Both the position numbers and the translations under genes were made by a program. A stretch of DNA of 64,000 bases. Origin: Parachlamydia acanthamoebae (GTDB lineage Bacteria; Chlamydiota; Chlamydiia; Chlamydiales; Parachlamydiaceae). The stretch lies in the NCBI RefSeq assembly GCF_000875975.1, contig NZ_BAWW01000005.1:1-64000 (forward strand). Direction: 5' to 3'. The notes below the pieces were generated by a model, which had not been told where the DNA came from, did no database searches, and worked only from the letters and a program-made list of their open reading frames with translations. This document shows, piece after piece, positions 54,560 to 61,709 of the stretch. Within the stretch, counting starts at the first letter, position 1, and the number at the start of each line of letters is the position of its first letter.

Positions 54560-56302
54560 CTAAATCTTTTTCTTTAATTCTGCAATCTTTGCTTCGATTT
54601 CTGCAATTCCCGCATTGATTTTTTCAAGACGTTCTTTTTCCGCATTTAGGCGGGAATTCACGTTCAAGGATTGTTCAATGTCGAATCCGGAAGCATTGCT
54701 TGCCTTACGTAACACTTCGAGCTGAGCTTTAATTTCTTGACGACGCTCTTGCTTTTGCTTCAAAACTTCTTTGAGCTGCTGCATCGCTTGCTTATCGTTA
54801 TCGGATAAAGCAAGGAGAGCATTTTCACGGAGCTCAGCGATATAATCGCGAAGAGGTTTGAGTAAACGTTCAAGTTCTTGCTTTTCCAATTTTGATGGAG
54901 CCGCATCTGTAATTTTTTGCAAAAGAACATCTCGTTCAGCTTCGATTTCCTGTATACTTTTTGTCGCATAATTTTTCATCAAAGATTCGATCTCACCCTT
55001 CAATAAATTCAAGGCATCACGTTTTTGACGATCTTTTTCTTTTACGCGGTTTAAGCGCTCATCTTCTTCAGCTTTTTGCTTATCATGGATTTTCTTGCGA
55101 ACAATCTGAAGCTCATCTCTTAATGTTTTAATTTCATGCCTTCCTAGCTCCACACCACGCATATAGTGAGTGATTTCATCTATGCCTGTTTGTGCATCTG
55201 CGAGAGACATGCCCTCTTGAAAAGCTTGATCCAATTCTTGAATCTTAGCCAAGACACTTTCTGTGTTTTGCTTAAATGCTTCTCTTTGTACCGAGCGTTC
55301 TTTCTTACGTTCTTTTTCAAGCTTTTTAATTTCATCCCAGCAAGCACTCAATCGTGTTCGGCTTGTTGTAAAGGCGTAAGTGTTAAGTGTTAAAACTTTT
55401 GCAAATCCTTGTAAAAGCTTAATGTCTTCACGAAGATTGAAGAGCGAATTTTCGTGAATTTCGTCTTTAAAGTGTCCCTCAATGAACGCATTTACATCTT
55501 CAAGAAAATGATCGCTCACTTCTTTAATTAAATTTTTGCGTCTTGGAAAAACACTATCTCCCGCTTGTGATAAACGTTGGAAGAATTTATTTTTTTGACG
55601 AACACGCATTTCTGTTTTAATCAATTCTTTTCGTAAAGCATTAATTCTCGCAGCTTGCGCATTTAGTAAATTCAGTTCTCGTTGAATTTGCTGATAGAAT
55701 GTTTGCTTTTCTTGAAAAATAGAATTTTCGATTGAAAATTGAGGAAGAGGTAATTGTTGTAGGGCTTGCTCAAACTCAATAATCTCTTTTTCAATTCCTT
55801 GAATCGCTATTTCAATTTGCTCAGCTGCAAAAGCACTTTGTTCATCCAAAATGTCTTTTAAGCGACGAGCTTCTTTTGATAGCTCAGTGTATTTATTCCA
55901 AAGAAGTGGACGTAAGGGAGACGTCGAATTTTCTTTAAACAAATCTAGGCAGACTTTTCGAATATCCCAAAAAGTACGAAAATCTGGGTTCCCAGATTGC
56001 GCTAAAGCGTTTTCCATGCGAGAAATAGCATGCTGCAATTTTCCTTCTCCATCTGGGAAATTGGCAAGCTCGGCTTGAAAGGCCTCTAATGCTGGAGAAG
56101 GTTTTCTTACGCTTTCATCGTGAGAAGATTCAAGATCATGTTCTTTCGGATCACTTGATGTATGGTGTTCGTTTTTATTTAAATGTTCGGTCTCTTGATG
56201 ACCATCAGTATCCTGTGATTGTTCATGACTTTTTTCTGGATCTTCTTCGCGTAAATTTGTACTTTCAAAATGGTTCATGGAGATATCTTTATTGTTGGAC
56301 AT
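54560..56302 (-). CDS. Long coiled-coil protein, chlamydial type
   Basis: 580 residues. The first 70 are acidic, His/Glu/Ser-rich and disordered; the rest is nearly continuous coiled coil with Glu/Lys heptads (IEIAIQGIEKEIIEFEQALQ, IEREVLLQKI-type segments such as AERDVLLQKITDAAPSKLEK, LEKINAGIAEIEAKIAELKK at the end). No membrane segment or signal. Its place between miaA and rsfS/fabF resembles the gene order I recall in Chlamydia, where a hypothetical coiled-coil gene lies too. Role unknown, possibly structural. Confidence 0.8.
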   Translation of the reverse strand: MSNNKDISMNHFESTNLREEDPEKSHEQSQDTDGHQETEHLNKNEHHTSSDPKEHDLESSHDESVRKPSPALEAFQAELANFPDGEGKLQHAISRMENALAQSGNPDFRTFWDIRKVCLDLFKENSTSPLRPLLWNKYTELSKEARRLKDILDEQSAFAAEQIEIAIQGIEKEIIEFEQALQQLPLPQFSIENSIFQEKQTFYQQIQRELNLLNAQAARINALRKELIKTEMRVRQKNKFFQRLSQAGDSVFPRRKNLIKEVSDHFLEDVNAFIEGHFKDEIHENSLFNLREDIKLLQGFAKVLTLNTYAFTTSRTRLSACWDEIKKLEKERKKERSVQREAFKQNTESVLAKIQELDQAFQEGMSLADAQTGIDEITHYMRGVELGRHEIKTLRDELQIVRKKIHDKQKAEEDERLNRVKEKDRQKRDALNLLKGEIESLMKNYATKSIQEIEAERDVLLQKITDAAPSKLEKQELERLLKPLRDYIAELRENALLALSDNDKQAMQQLKEVLKQKQERRQEIKAQLEVLRKASNASGFDIEQSLNVNSRLNAEKERLEKINAGIAEIEAKIAELKKKI

Positions 56303-56343
56303 TAATTATTACCACAATTTTGCGGAAACTCTCCGCTTCAAGA

Positions 56344-56371
56344 TTGACAATTCTTTTTTAGGAATTGTCAA
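56344..56371. repeat. 10-bp perfect inverted repeat upstream of the coiled-coil gene
   Basis: TTGACAATTC (56344-56353) and GAATTGTCAA (56362-56371) flank an 8-base centre, about 40 bases before the ATG at 56302. The symmetric arms could be an operator or a leader hairpin; the first arm also holds a TTGACA. No T run, so not a plain terminator. Confidence 0.5.
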
Positions 56372-56536
56372 CAATTGCCCCCTGACCCAAAAACCCTGCA
56401 AAACTACGCAGTAGGCCGGTTTCAGGCTAAATCATAGAAGATCCTCATTTTTAGGTAAAGAAAATGTCTGAACCAACTCGAGAAGAAATGAAAACTTATT
56501 CAAATAAAAAATTATTTTTTGCATAAATAAATAATT

Positions 56537-57070
56537 TTAGCGCAACTTATGAATGGCTTTCACTAAATTTTGGACAAGCATTTCAAGTTTTGCTTCTATT
56601 CCCTTATCCAGTAAATTTCCTTGAGAATCAAAGACTTGAAAAGAATTGGAAATCGCGAGTTGATCGGGGATTACCCAAGTATGTAAATGACGACAAACCA
56701 TTCGCATTGTTTGCAGTGCGTTCGTACTCATCTCTCCTCCGAGCACACTAATTAAAGCAACCACTTTCCCCTCAATATCTTCGTTATGCAGTAAATCGAG
56801 AGCATTTTTAAGGGATCCGCTCATACTACCGTGGTATTCAGGTGTGGCTAAAATGATTCCATCGGCTGTTTTAAGCATATCGCGTAGAGTTTCGACATCG
56901 GGGTAGTTTGCGTATTCTTTCTCGCCGCTGCAAAAAGGAAGATTCAAATCGCGTAATTCGACAATGTGTGGAGTCGCTTCCCAATTTTTGACTTTTTCAA
57001 GAGCCAGTTTTAGGGCCATGCTCGTTCGAGAGTGGACACGTAGGCTTCCGCAGATTCCAATAATTTTCAT
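56537..57070 (-). CDS. NADPH-dependent FMN reductase
   Basis: 177 residues, flavodoxin-like. IIGICGSLRVHSRTSMALKL is the FMN phosphate loop (GSLRxxS), ATPEYHGSMSGSLKNALDLL the isoalloxazine loop, and ALISVLGGEMSTNALQTMR the third segment. It reduces FMN or quinones with NAD(P)H and may protect from oxidants. The ATG overlaps the miaA stop by 4 bases. Confidence 0.92.
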   Translation of the reverse strand: MKIIGICGSLRVHSRTSMALKLALEKVKNWEATPHIVELRDLNLPFCSGEKEYANYPDVETLRDMLKTADGIILATPEYHGSMSGSLKNALDLLHNEDIEGKVVALISVLGGEMSTNALQTMRMVCRHLHTWVIPDQLAISNSFQVFDSQGNLLDKGIEAKLEMLVQNLVKAIHKLR

Positions 57071-58164
57071 AAGCCAATCTCATAGTCTCTTCGAACCATT
57101 TCAACTGCAACCTCCAAATCATGAAGATCTAAGTCCAACCATTGAAACAAGGGCTCTTGCCTAAACCAAGTAAATTGTCTTTTAGCATAGCGTCTAGATG
57201 ATTTTTTAAAGTCATCCATAAATTTCTGGAAATCTTCTTTTGTTTTGGGCGTTTTAAAATATTCCAAAGCTTGGCGATATCCAATAGCTTGAGCAGCAGA
57301 CGGATTTTGAAGAAGCCCTTCTTTTTCCAATTTCTCTACTTCTTCCAAAAGACCAGCTTCCACCATTTTTTCGCAGCGATGATCGATGCGACGATAGAGA
57401 TGCTCTTTAGGACGGTAAAGAAACCAACAGCGAAAATCGTAATTTCTAGGTTTGCGCCTTCCTTTCCAAGAGAGACGGCTGACTTTTTTACCCGTTAAAG
57501 TGAGAATTTCCAAAGCCCGGATAATTTTTTGTTTGTCGTGTTTTGTAATACTGTGTGCATATTGAGAATCCAGCTGTTTAAGCTTTTCGTATAGAAATTC
57601 AGAACCTTTCTGCTCAAGTTCAGCTTCGAGAGCTTTGCGTAATTCGGGTAAAGAGGGAGGTCCGCTTGGCGGACCGTATAGAAGAGAATGTAAATAAAAG
57701 CCGGAGCCACCCGTTATAATGGGAACATTGCCACGACTATGAATTTCTTCACAACATTGCCTTGCTTCATAGTAAAAGTCGACGACATTGTAAGCCTCGG
57801 AAACATCGCGAATATCTAAAAGATGATGGGGAATAGCTTCTCTTTCTTTTTGAGTTGCTTTCGCTGTTCCGATATCCATACCGCGGTAAATTTGCATCGA
57901 ATCAGCGGAAATAATTTCGCCTCCAATTTCTTGAGCCAGCTTTAAGGAAAAAGCCGTTTTACCACATCCAGTAGGACCGGAAATGACAATCACTCTTTTA
58001 CGAGGTCTTTGAAGATTTACAGGGATTTGTTTTTGAGCTTCAACCGCAAAATTAAGGACAATACGCTCAACTTCTTCTCTTTCTATAACGCCACTCACAA
58101 CCAGGCCTTTTGTTCCATCTACTAGGAAATGATGCTTGATAAATACGTCTTTTGTGGAATTCAC
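57067..58164 (-). CDS. miaA: tRNA dimethylallyltransferase
   Basis: 365 residues from a GTG. It adds the dimethylallyl group to A37 of tRNAs reading U-starting codons. P-loop VIVISGPTGCGKTAFSLKLA (63-70), ISADSMQIYRGMDIGTAKAT, HLLDIRDVSEAYNVVDFY, GGSGFYLHSLLYGPPSGPP, and QAIGYRQALEYF with RRYAKRQFTWFRQE near the end are all intact. The first 56 residues are an extension without a match; other in-frame GTG/TTG starts exist, so the true start is uncertain. The extension may be a real addition or untranslated. Confidence 0.93.
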   Translation of the reverse strand: MNSTKDVFIKHHFLVDGTKGLVVSGVIEREEVERIVLNFAVEAQKQIPVNLQRPRKRVIVISGPTGCGKTAFSLKLAQEIGGEIISADSMQIYRGMDIGTAKATQKEREAIPHHLLDIRDVSEAYNVVDFYYEARQCCEEIHSRGNVPIITGGSGFYLHSLLYGPPSGPPSLPELRKALEAELEQKGSEFLYEKLKQLDSQYAHSITKHDKQKIIRALEILTLTGKKVSRLSWKGRRKPRNYDFRCWFLYRPKEHLYRRIDHRCEKMVEAGLLEEVEKLEKEGLLQNPSAAQAIGYRQALEYFKTPKTKEDFQKFMDDFKKSSRRYAKRQFTWFRQEPLFQWLDLDLHDLEVAVEMVRRDYEIGL

Positions 58165-58223
58165 AAAATCAGCAAGAAAAATAGCATATCAGCATCGGTT
58201 GTTTTTGCCAAAGAATAGAATGA

Positions 58224-58580
58224 TTAGTGAAAGGCAGATAGAGCGAGTTCTTTAGATGTCGTGATTTCAAGCACATGGTCAAACCCTGACATTTTCAAAA
58301 CATCCATTACATTTGGTGTTACACAACATAGCACAAGCTTTCCAGAAAAAGCCTTCAATTTCTTTGAGGTTGATAAAAGCATGCGCATTCCAGCACTGCT
58401 TAAATAGCTAACCTCTGAAAAATCCATTAAAAGTTTGTAATGCCCGTCATTAATTTTTTCAAAAATTTTTTTTTCGGCTTTTGGTGATGAAATTGCATCG
58501 AGTCTTCCTTTGATGTGAAAGATGAGAATTCCGTGTTCTTGCTCTTCACTAATTTCAATCGCGCCTTCCATTAACGCCAT
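58224..58580 (-). CDS. STAS-domain anti-sigma factor antagonist (RsbV-like)
   Basis: 118 residues with the SpoIIAA/RsbV fold: GILIFHIKGRLDAISSPKAE, KLLMDFSEVSYLSSAGMRML, where Ser61 or Ser62 is the phospho-acceptor, then LVLCCVTPNVMDVLKMSGFD. It binds an RsbW-type kinase when unphosphorylated, freeing a sigma factor or other target. Chlamydiae encode RsbW and two RsbV proteins; this place next to miaA matches the second one as I recall. Confidence 0.9.
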   Translation of the reverse strand: MALMEGAIEISEEQEHGILIFHIKGRLDAISSPKAEKKIFEKINDGHYKLLMDFSEVSYLSSAGMRMLLSTSKKLKAFSGKLVLCCVTPNVMDVLKMSGFDHVLEITTSKELALSAFH

Positions 58581-58607
58581 AAAACATCCTCATTTGAAAC
58601 AATCAAA

Positions 58608-58991
58608 TTAAGAAGAAAGTCCAGCCATTTCAGATAATTTACCTTCAGAATCATGGTGGCTTTTTTTATCTAAAAATTGAACCCTTTCGGCGGCAACACG
58701 AAGTTTACAACGTTTGTCACCATCTTTGGCATGCCAGACATCGAGCTGTAAACGGCCCTCAATCAAGACAGAAGATGAGCATGATAGGGAATTGACACAA
58801 TGTTCAGCCTGTTTACCCCATACGACAACATCGACAAAACAAACTTCGTGTTGCTTTTCGCCGTTAAAGCTTACAAATTCACGATTTAATGCTAATAAAA
58901 GATCTGTAACAGAAACTCCATTAGGAGTTTTTCGCAACTCGGGTTTGCGAGTGAGACGACCTGCAATTAACACTTTATTTAGTGCGACCAT
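58608..58991 (-). CDS. ssb: Single-stranded DNA-binding protein
   Basis: 127 residues. OB-fold: ALNKVLIAGRLTRKPELRKT, VTDLLLALNREFVSFNGEKQ, VCFVDVVVWGKQAEHCVNSL and SVLIEGRLQLDVWHAKDGDK. It coats ssDNA in replication and repair. The C-terminus (KLSEMAGLSS) lacks the acidic DDDIPF-type tip that usually recruits partner proteins, and the protein is shorter than the usual 150-180 residues. It may be a secondary SSB. Upstream of rsbV-like by 28 bases. Confidence 0.9.
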   Translation of the reverse strand: MVALNKVLIAGRLTRKPELRKTPNGVSVTDLLLALNREFVSFNGEKQHEVCFVDVVVWGKQAEHCVNSLSCSSSVLIEGRLQLDVWHAKDGDKRCKLRVAAERVQFLDKKSHHDSEGKLSEMAGLSS

Positions 58992-59117
58992 ATCAGACTC
59001 TTCCTAATTCAAAGTATGAATAATCTGTTTTTTGCCTATTATCTTCACGATATCAAAATTAAAATTTTAGACAAGAATAAAGATCTGGGCACAACTAAAT
59101 ATTTTCTTAGAGGAAAA

Positions 59118-59348
59118 TTATTCGATTAATTCTAAACGAACCTTTAATCCTAAGCGGGCGCAAACCATGGAAGCGATTGTTCTTAATGCTTTAATTGTCA
59201 TTCCCTTGCGGCCAACAACTTTTCCGACGTCTCCTTGACTAACGCGGATTTCAACAATAACGCCAGGCTCACCTTCATAGCAATTTACGGAGACTGATTG
59301 GGGGTCTTCAACTAGATTTTTAACTAAATATTCTATAAATTCTTTCAT
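59118..59348 (-). CDS. khpA: KH-domain RNA-binding protein KhpA
   Basis: 76 residues, one type II KH domain: YLVKNLVEDPQSVSVNCYEG, then the GxxG loop in VGKVVGRKGMTIKALRTIAS (GRKG 46-49). Usually a partner of KhpB/Jag, binding RNA and affecting cell shape. Single small gene; the usual neighbours rpsP-rimM are not here. Confidence 0.92.
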   Translation of the reverse strand: MKEFIEYLVKNLVEDPQSVSVNCYEGEPGVIVEIRVSQGDVGKVVGRKGMTIKALRTIASMVCARLGLKVRLELIE

Positions 59349-59657
59349 GTCTTTACTCGGTCTGAGGTTTCAGAAAATGTTAATGTCAGTTTGAAGTAAG
59401 CGTGAGAAACTTTACCTTTTCAGGATTCGATAAGACGTTATACTTTTTTTTAAAGGTCCACATCTCAGCTAACCATAACAAGATTAACGAGTTCAGACAC
59501 TTGAAGTCTAGTTAAAAGATATCGAAAAAAAATCCAAAAAAATAAGCTATTCGCAACATCGGGCTAATCTCATTAAAAAGGCATCCTTTTTAATGAGATT
59601 TGTTAGTCTGTGAAGCATTTCATAACATGCTTTAGATATTTGTCTCAATCATTTCCA
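59349..59657. other. Intergenic with one hairpin
   Basis: About 310 AT-rich bases between cutA and khpA. The only structure seen is the hairpin at 59566-59600. No gene is present; the khpA promoter should lie here but no convincing box pair was found. Confidence 0.5.
59566..59600 (-). terminator. 15-bp perfect hairpin downstream of cutA
   Basis: AATCTCATTAAAAAG and CTTTTTAATGAGATT surround a 5-base loop. It lies about 60 bases after the cutA stop. T runs follow only about 20 bases later on the minus strand, so termination is probable but not certain. Confidence 0.6.
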
Positions 59658-60014
59658 TCAGTTTTGGACCGGCTCTTTTACATAAGTAGATGAAAAATCA
59701 GGGGTACTTGTTTCCACCCATTCTAAATATTCACGATTTCCACCCTGAATCATTTGGTATGTGATTTCGGGAACTTGGTAGCTGCAATTTTGCAAGATAA
59801 CTTCTTTGATTTTTTCAAATTTCTCAAGACGAGTTTTAAAAACCACTTTACTTTCTTGCGTTGTTTCCAATTGGTTATTCCACATGTAAATAGACTCTAT
59901 CCATGGGGTAATTTGTGCGCAGGCAACAAATCGTTCCTGGACTAGATATCGAGAGATTTTACGCGCTTCTTCAATACTTCCACTTGTCCAATGAACTTCG
60001 ATAAATGTAGTCAT
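59658..60014 (-). CDS. cutA: Divalent cation tolerance protein CutA
   Basis: 118 residues. Family pattern: ARKISRYLVQERFVACAQIT with the conserved Cys region, WIESIYMWNNQLETTQESKV, VVFKTRLEKFEKIKEVILQN and SYQVPEITYQMIQGGNREYL EW-type end. A trimer that binds copper and other metals; physiological role unclear. It follows ftsQ by 14 bases, an order that I recall for Chlamydia also. Confidence 0.93.
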   Translation of the reverse strand: MTTFIEVHWTSGSIEEARKISRYLVQERFVACAQITPWIESIYMWNNQLETTQESKVVFKTRLEKFEKIKEVILQNCSYQVPEITYQMIQGGNREYLEWVETSTPDFSSTYVKEPVQN

Positions 60015-60028
60015 TTATACCTCCCAAA

Positions 60029-60934
60029 TTATGATGTAACTGGTTGGATGTAAGCTAAATGGGGTATCCGAAGATCGACCATAACCTCATTTCCTCGCAT
60101 CTGATTCATTTCTTCCGTGACCGAAAGTTGTTTCGCTTGTTTATTTAAAAATTCACGCAATGCTAAATAATTGGCTAATCCTTGATGAAAATGCTCGGTA
60201 TTTAGACGAACCAGTCGTGGAAAAACACATAAAGTCCACTTTCCATTGACTTTTCTTTCTAAAAGCTCCTCAAAAACTAAAATAATTTGTCTTTGCCCAT
60301 GGCTTTGCGCATAAGCTTTTGACACATCAATTTTTCTAATGTACATACTTTCAGAGCAACATTTTTTAGTCACGAGATTAAAAAGTGACAAAGCTAATTC
60401 TAAATGATCCCCTTTAAGGCAACTCCCCCAAATATTTTGAAGATCTTTTGCGCAACCTAGAAATATTTCGGGAAGTTTTTTTGGAGTAAAAAAAGGTTTG
60501 AAAGGAAACAAAAAGCCATTTTCATCCATTGCTGTATTGGTAAAATCTCCTAGAAATGCAATCGGCTGCCTAAGGGAATAATCAATTAAAATTGCACTCG
60601 GTTTGATTTTTTTGATTTCCGCTTTTTTAATCAAAGAACATGCTAGAAGTTTATGCTTTGCCTCTTCTATATTGAAACGGTAAAGATTGGTTGGGTGATC
60701 AATCGACAGATCTAATATTTCTGCTAAAAATACCGTTTTTAGGGCATCAGCATGTGCAGTGGTCTGAACGATGGCTGAAATATTGTATTGTTCATCCCGT
60801 GTGCGCAAATCACGAAGGTGTAGATAGTATAAAATTCCCATGCCAACCGAACCAGAAATCAGAACAGTTGACAGGAGAATCCAAACAATGGCTTGGCTAA
60901 TGGGAATTTTATTGGGCGAGTACGACTGATTCAT
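60029..60934 (-). CDS. ftsQ: FtsQ-like cell division protein
   Basis: 301 residues. Short cytoplasmic start, one membrane segment (AIVWILLSTVLISGSVGMGI, about 15-35), then a POTRA-like domain (IDHPTNLYRFNIEEAKHKLL, IKKAEIKKIKPSAILIDYSL) and a beta domain with MDENGFLFPFKP. This is the layout of FtsQ, which joins FtsL and FtsB in the divisome. Sequence conservation is low as usual, so location next to murC/ddl supports it. The ATG overlaps the end of the glycosyltransferase gene by 4 bases. Confidence 0.85.
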   Translation of the reverse strand: MNQSYSPNKIPISQAIVWILLSTVLISGSVGMGILYYLHLRDLRTRDEQYNISAIVQTTAHADALKTVFLAEILDLSIDHPTNLYRFNIEEAKHKLLACSLIKKAEIKKIKPSAILIDYSLRQPIAFLGDFTNTAMDENGFLFPFKPFFTPKKLPEIFLGCAKDLQNIWGSCLKGDHLELALSLFNLVTKKCCSESMYIRKIDVSKAYAQSHGQRQIILVFEELLERKVNGKWTLCVFPRLVRLNTEHFHQGLANYLALREFLNKQAKQLSVTEEMNQMRGNEVMVDLRIPHLAYIQPVTS

Positions 60935-61689
60935 CTTTGGCTAAAATCTAATGTTGCATAGCGAGGGCGCTGTTTCAACAGCTGATTAACCCGCTCCACT
61001 TCTTCGATAGGAGTTGTGGCATAATCGTTCAAAGGATTTGATAGGTTATAAGTATAAAGTGTTTCATCAATGAACTTGATTTTGTTCCCCGCCATTTCTA
61101 GCATCGGATATAAAGTTGCTTTATCTTTCATGATGCGAAAATAGCCGCCATCTGCATCTCTGAGGTCGATATCTTTCAGATGTCTCCATAGAAAATACTT
61201 AAAAGTTCCTGGATGCCAAAAGACAAAGGGAATATCTCGATAAAGCTTTTGCTCGATGATCATTTCAGGGATAGGTTGAGCATATTTCATTGGCGTTTTA
61301 CCTGGAGGATAAATTTCACATTGTCCCCAAGTTAAATACACATCGTTATCGGTATAAATCTGATGAATTTTTTCAAAAGCACGGTCGTGGGCTAACCAAT
61401 CATCTCCATCTATTACAATAATGACATCATCATCTTCGCATTGCAATCCTTTAATCGCCTCCACAAGCCCGAAAAGAGCCCCCTCATTTTTCTCGTGGAA
61501 AATGAACTTCCACTGGTTTCTCTCACAAAAGTCCCGGATGATATCTCTTTGCTTGGGCAATGTAGAGCCATCATCAATCACGCAAACGTCAAAGTTCTTA
61601 TATGTTTGGGATTCAATAGAACGGAGCGTTTTTTCAATAAAATCTACGCTATTAAAAGAAGGAACAACCACTTTAAAACGTTTCATCAT
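60931..61689 (-). CDS. Family 2 glycosyltransferase
   Basis: 252 residues, GT-A fold: FKVVVPSFNSVDFIEKTLRS, FDVCVIDDGSTLPKQRDIIR, FIFHEKNEGALFGLVEAIKG and DDDVIIVIDGDDWLAHDRAF with the DxD motif, plus a C-terminal YNLSNPLNDYATTP. No membrane segment. Donor and acceptor unknown. It sits between murC/ddl (20-base gap) and ftsQ (4-base overlap); this position suggests an envelope glycan, but it may be a later insertion, since I do not recall it in Chlamydia. Confidence 0.9.
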   Translation of the reverse strand: MMKRFKVVVPSFNSVDFIEKTLRSIESQTYKNFDVCVIDDGSTLPKQRDIIRDFCERNQWKFIFHEKNEGALFGLVEAIKGLQCEDDDVIIVIDGDDWLAHDRAFEKIHQIYTDNDVYLTWGQCEIYPPGKTPMKYAQPIPEMIIEQKLYRDIPFVFWHPGTFKYFLWRHLKDIDLRDADGGYFRIMKDKATLYPMLEMAGNKIKFIDETLYTYNLSNPLNDYATTPIEEVERVNQLLKQRPRYATLDFSQR

Positions 61690-61709
61690 ATGCGATACCT
61701 TGCCGTGTG

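Noticed and set aside
56344-56371. Inverted repeat read as a CIRCE heat-shock operator
   Set aside because: CIRCE has the sequence TTAGCACTC-N9-GAGTGCTAA; this repeat differs.
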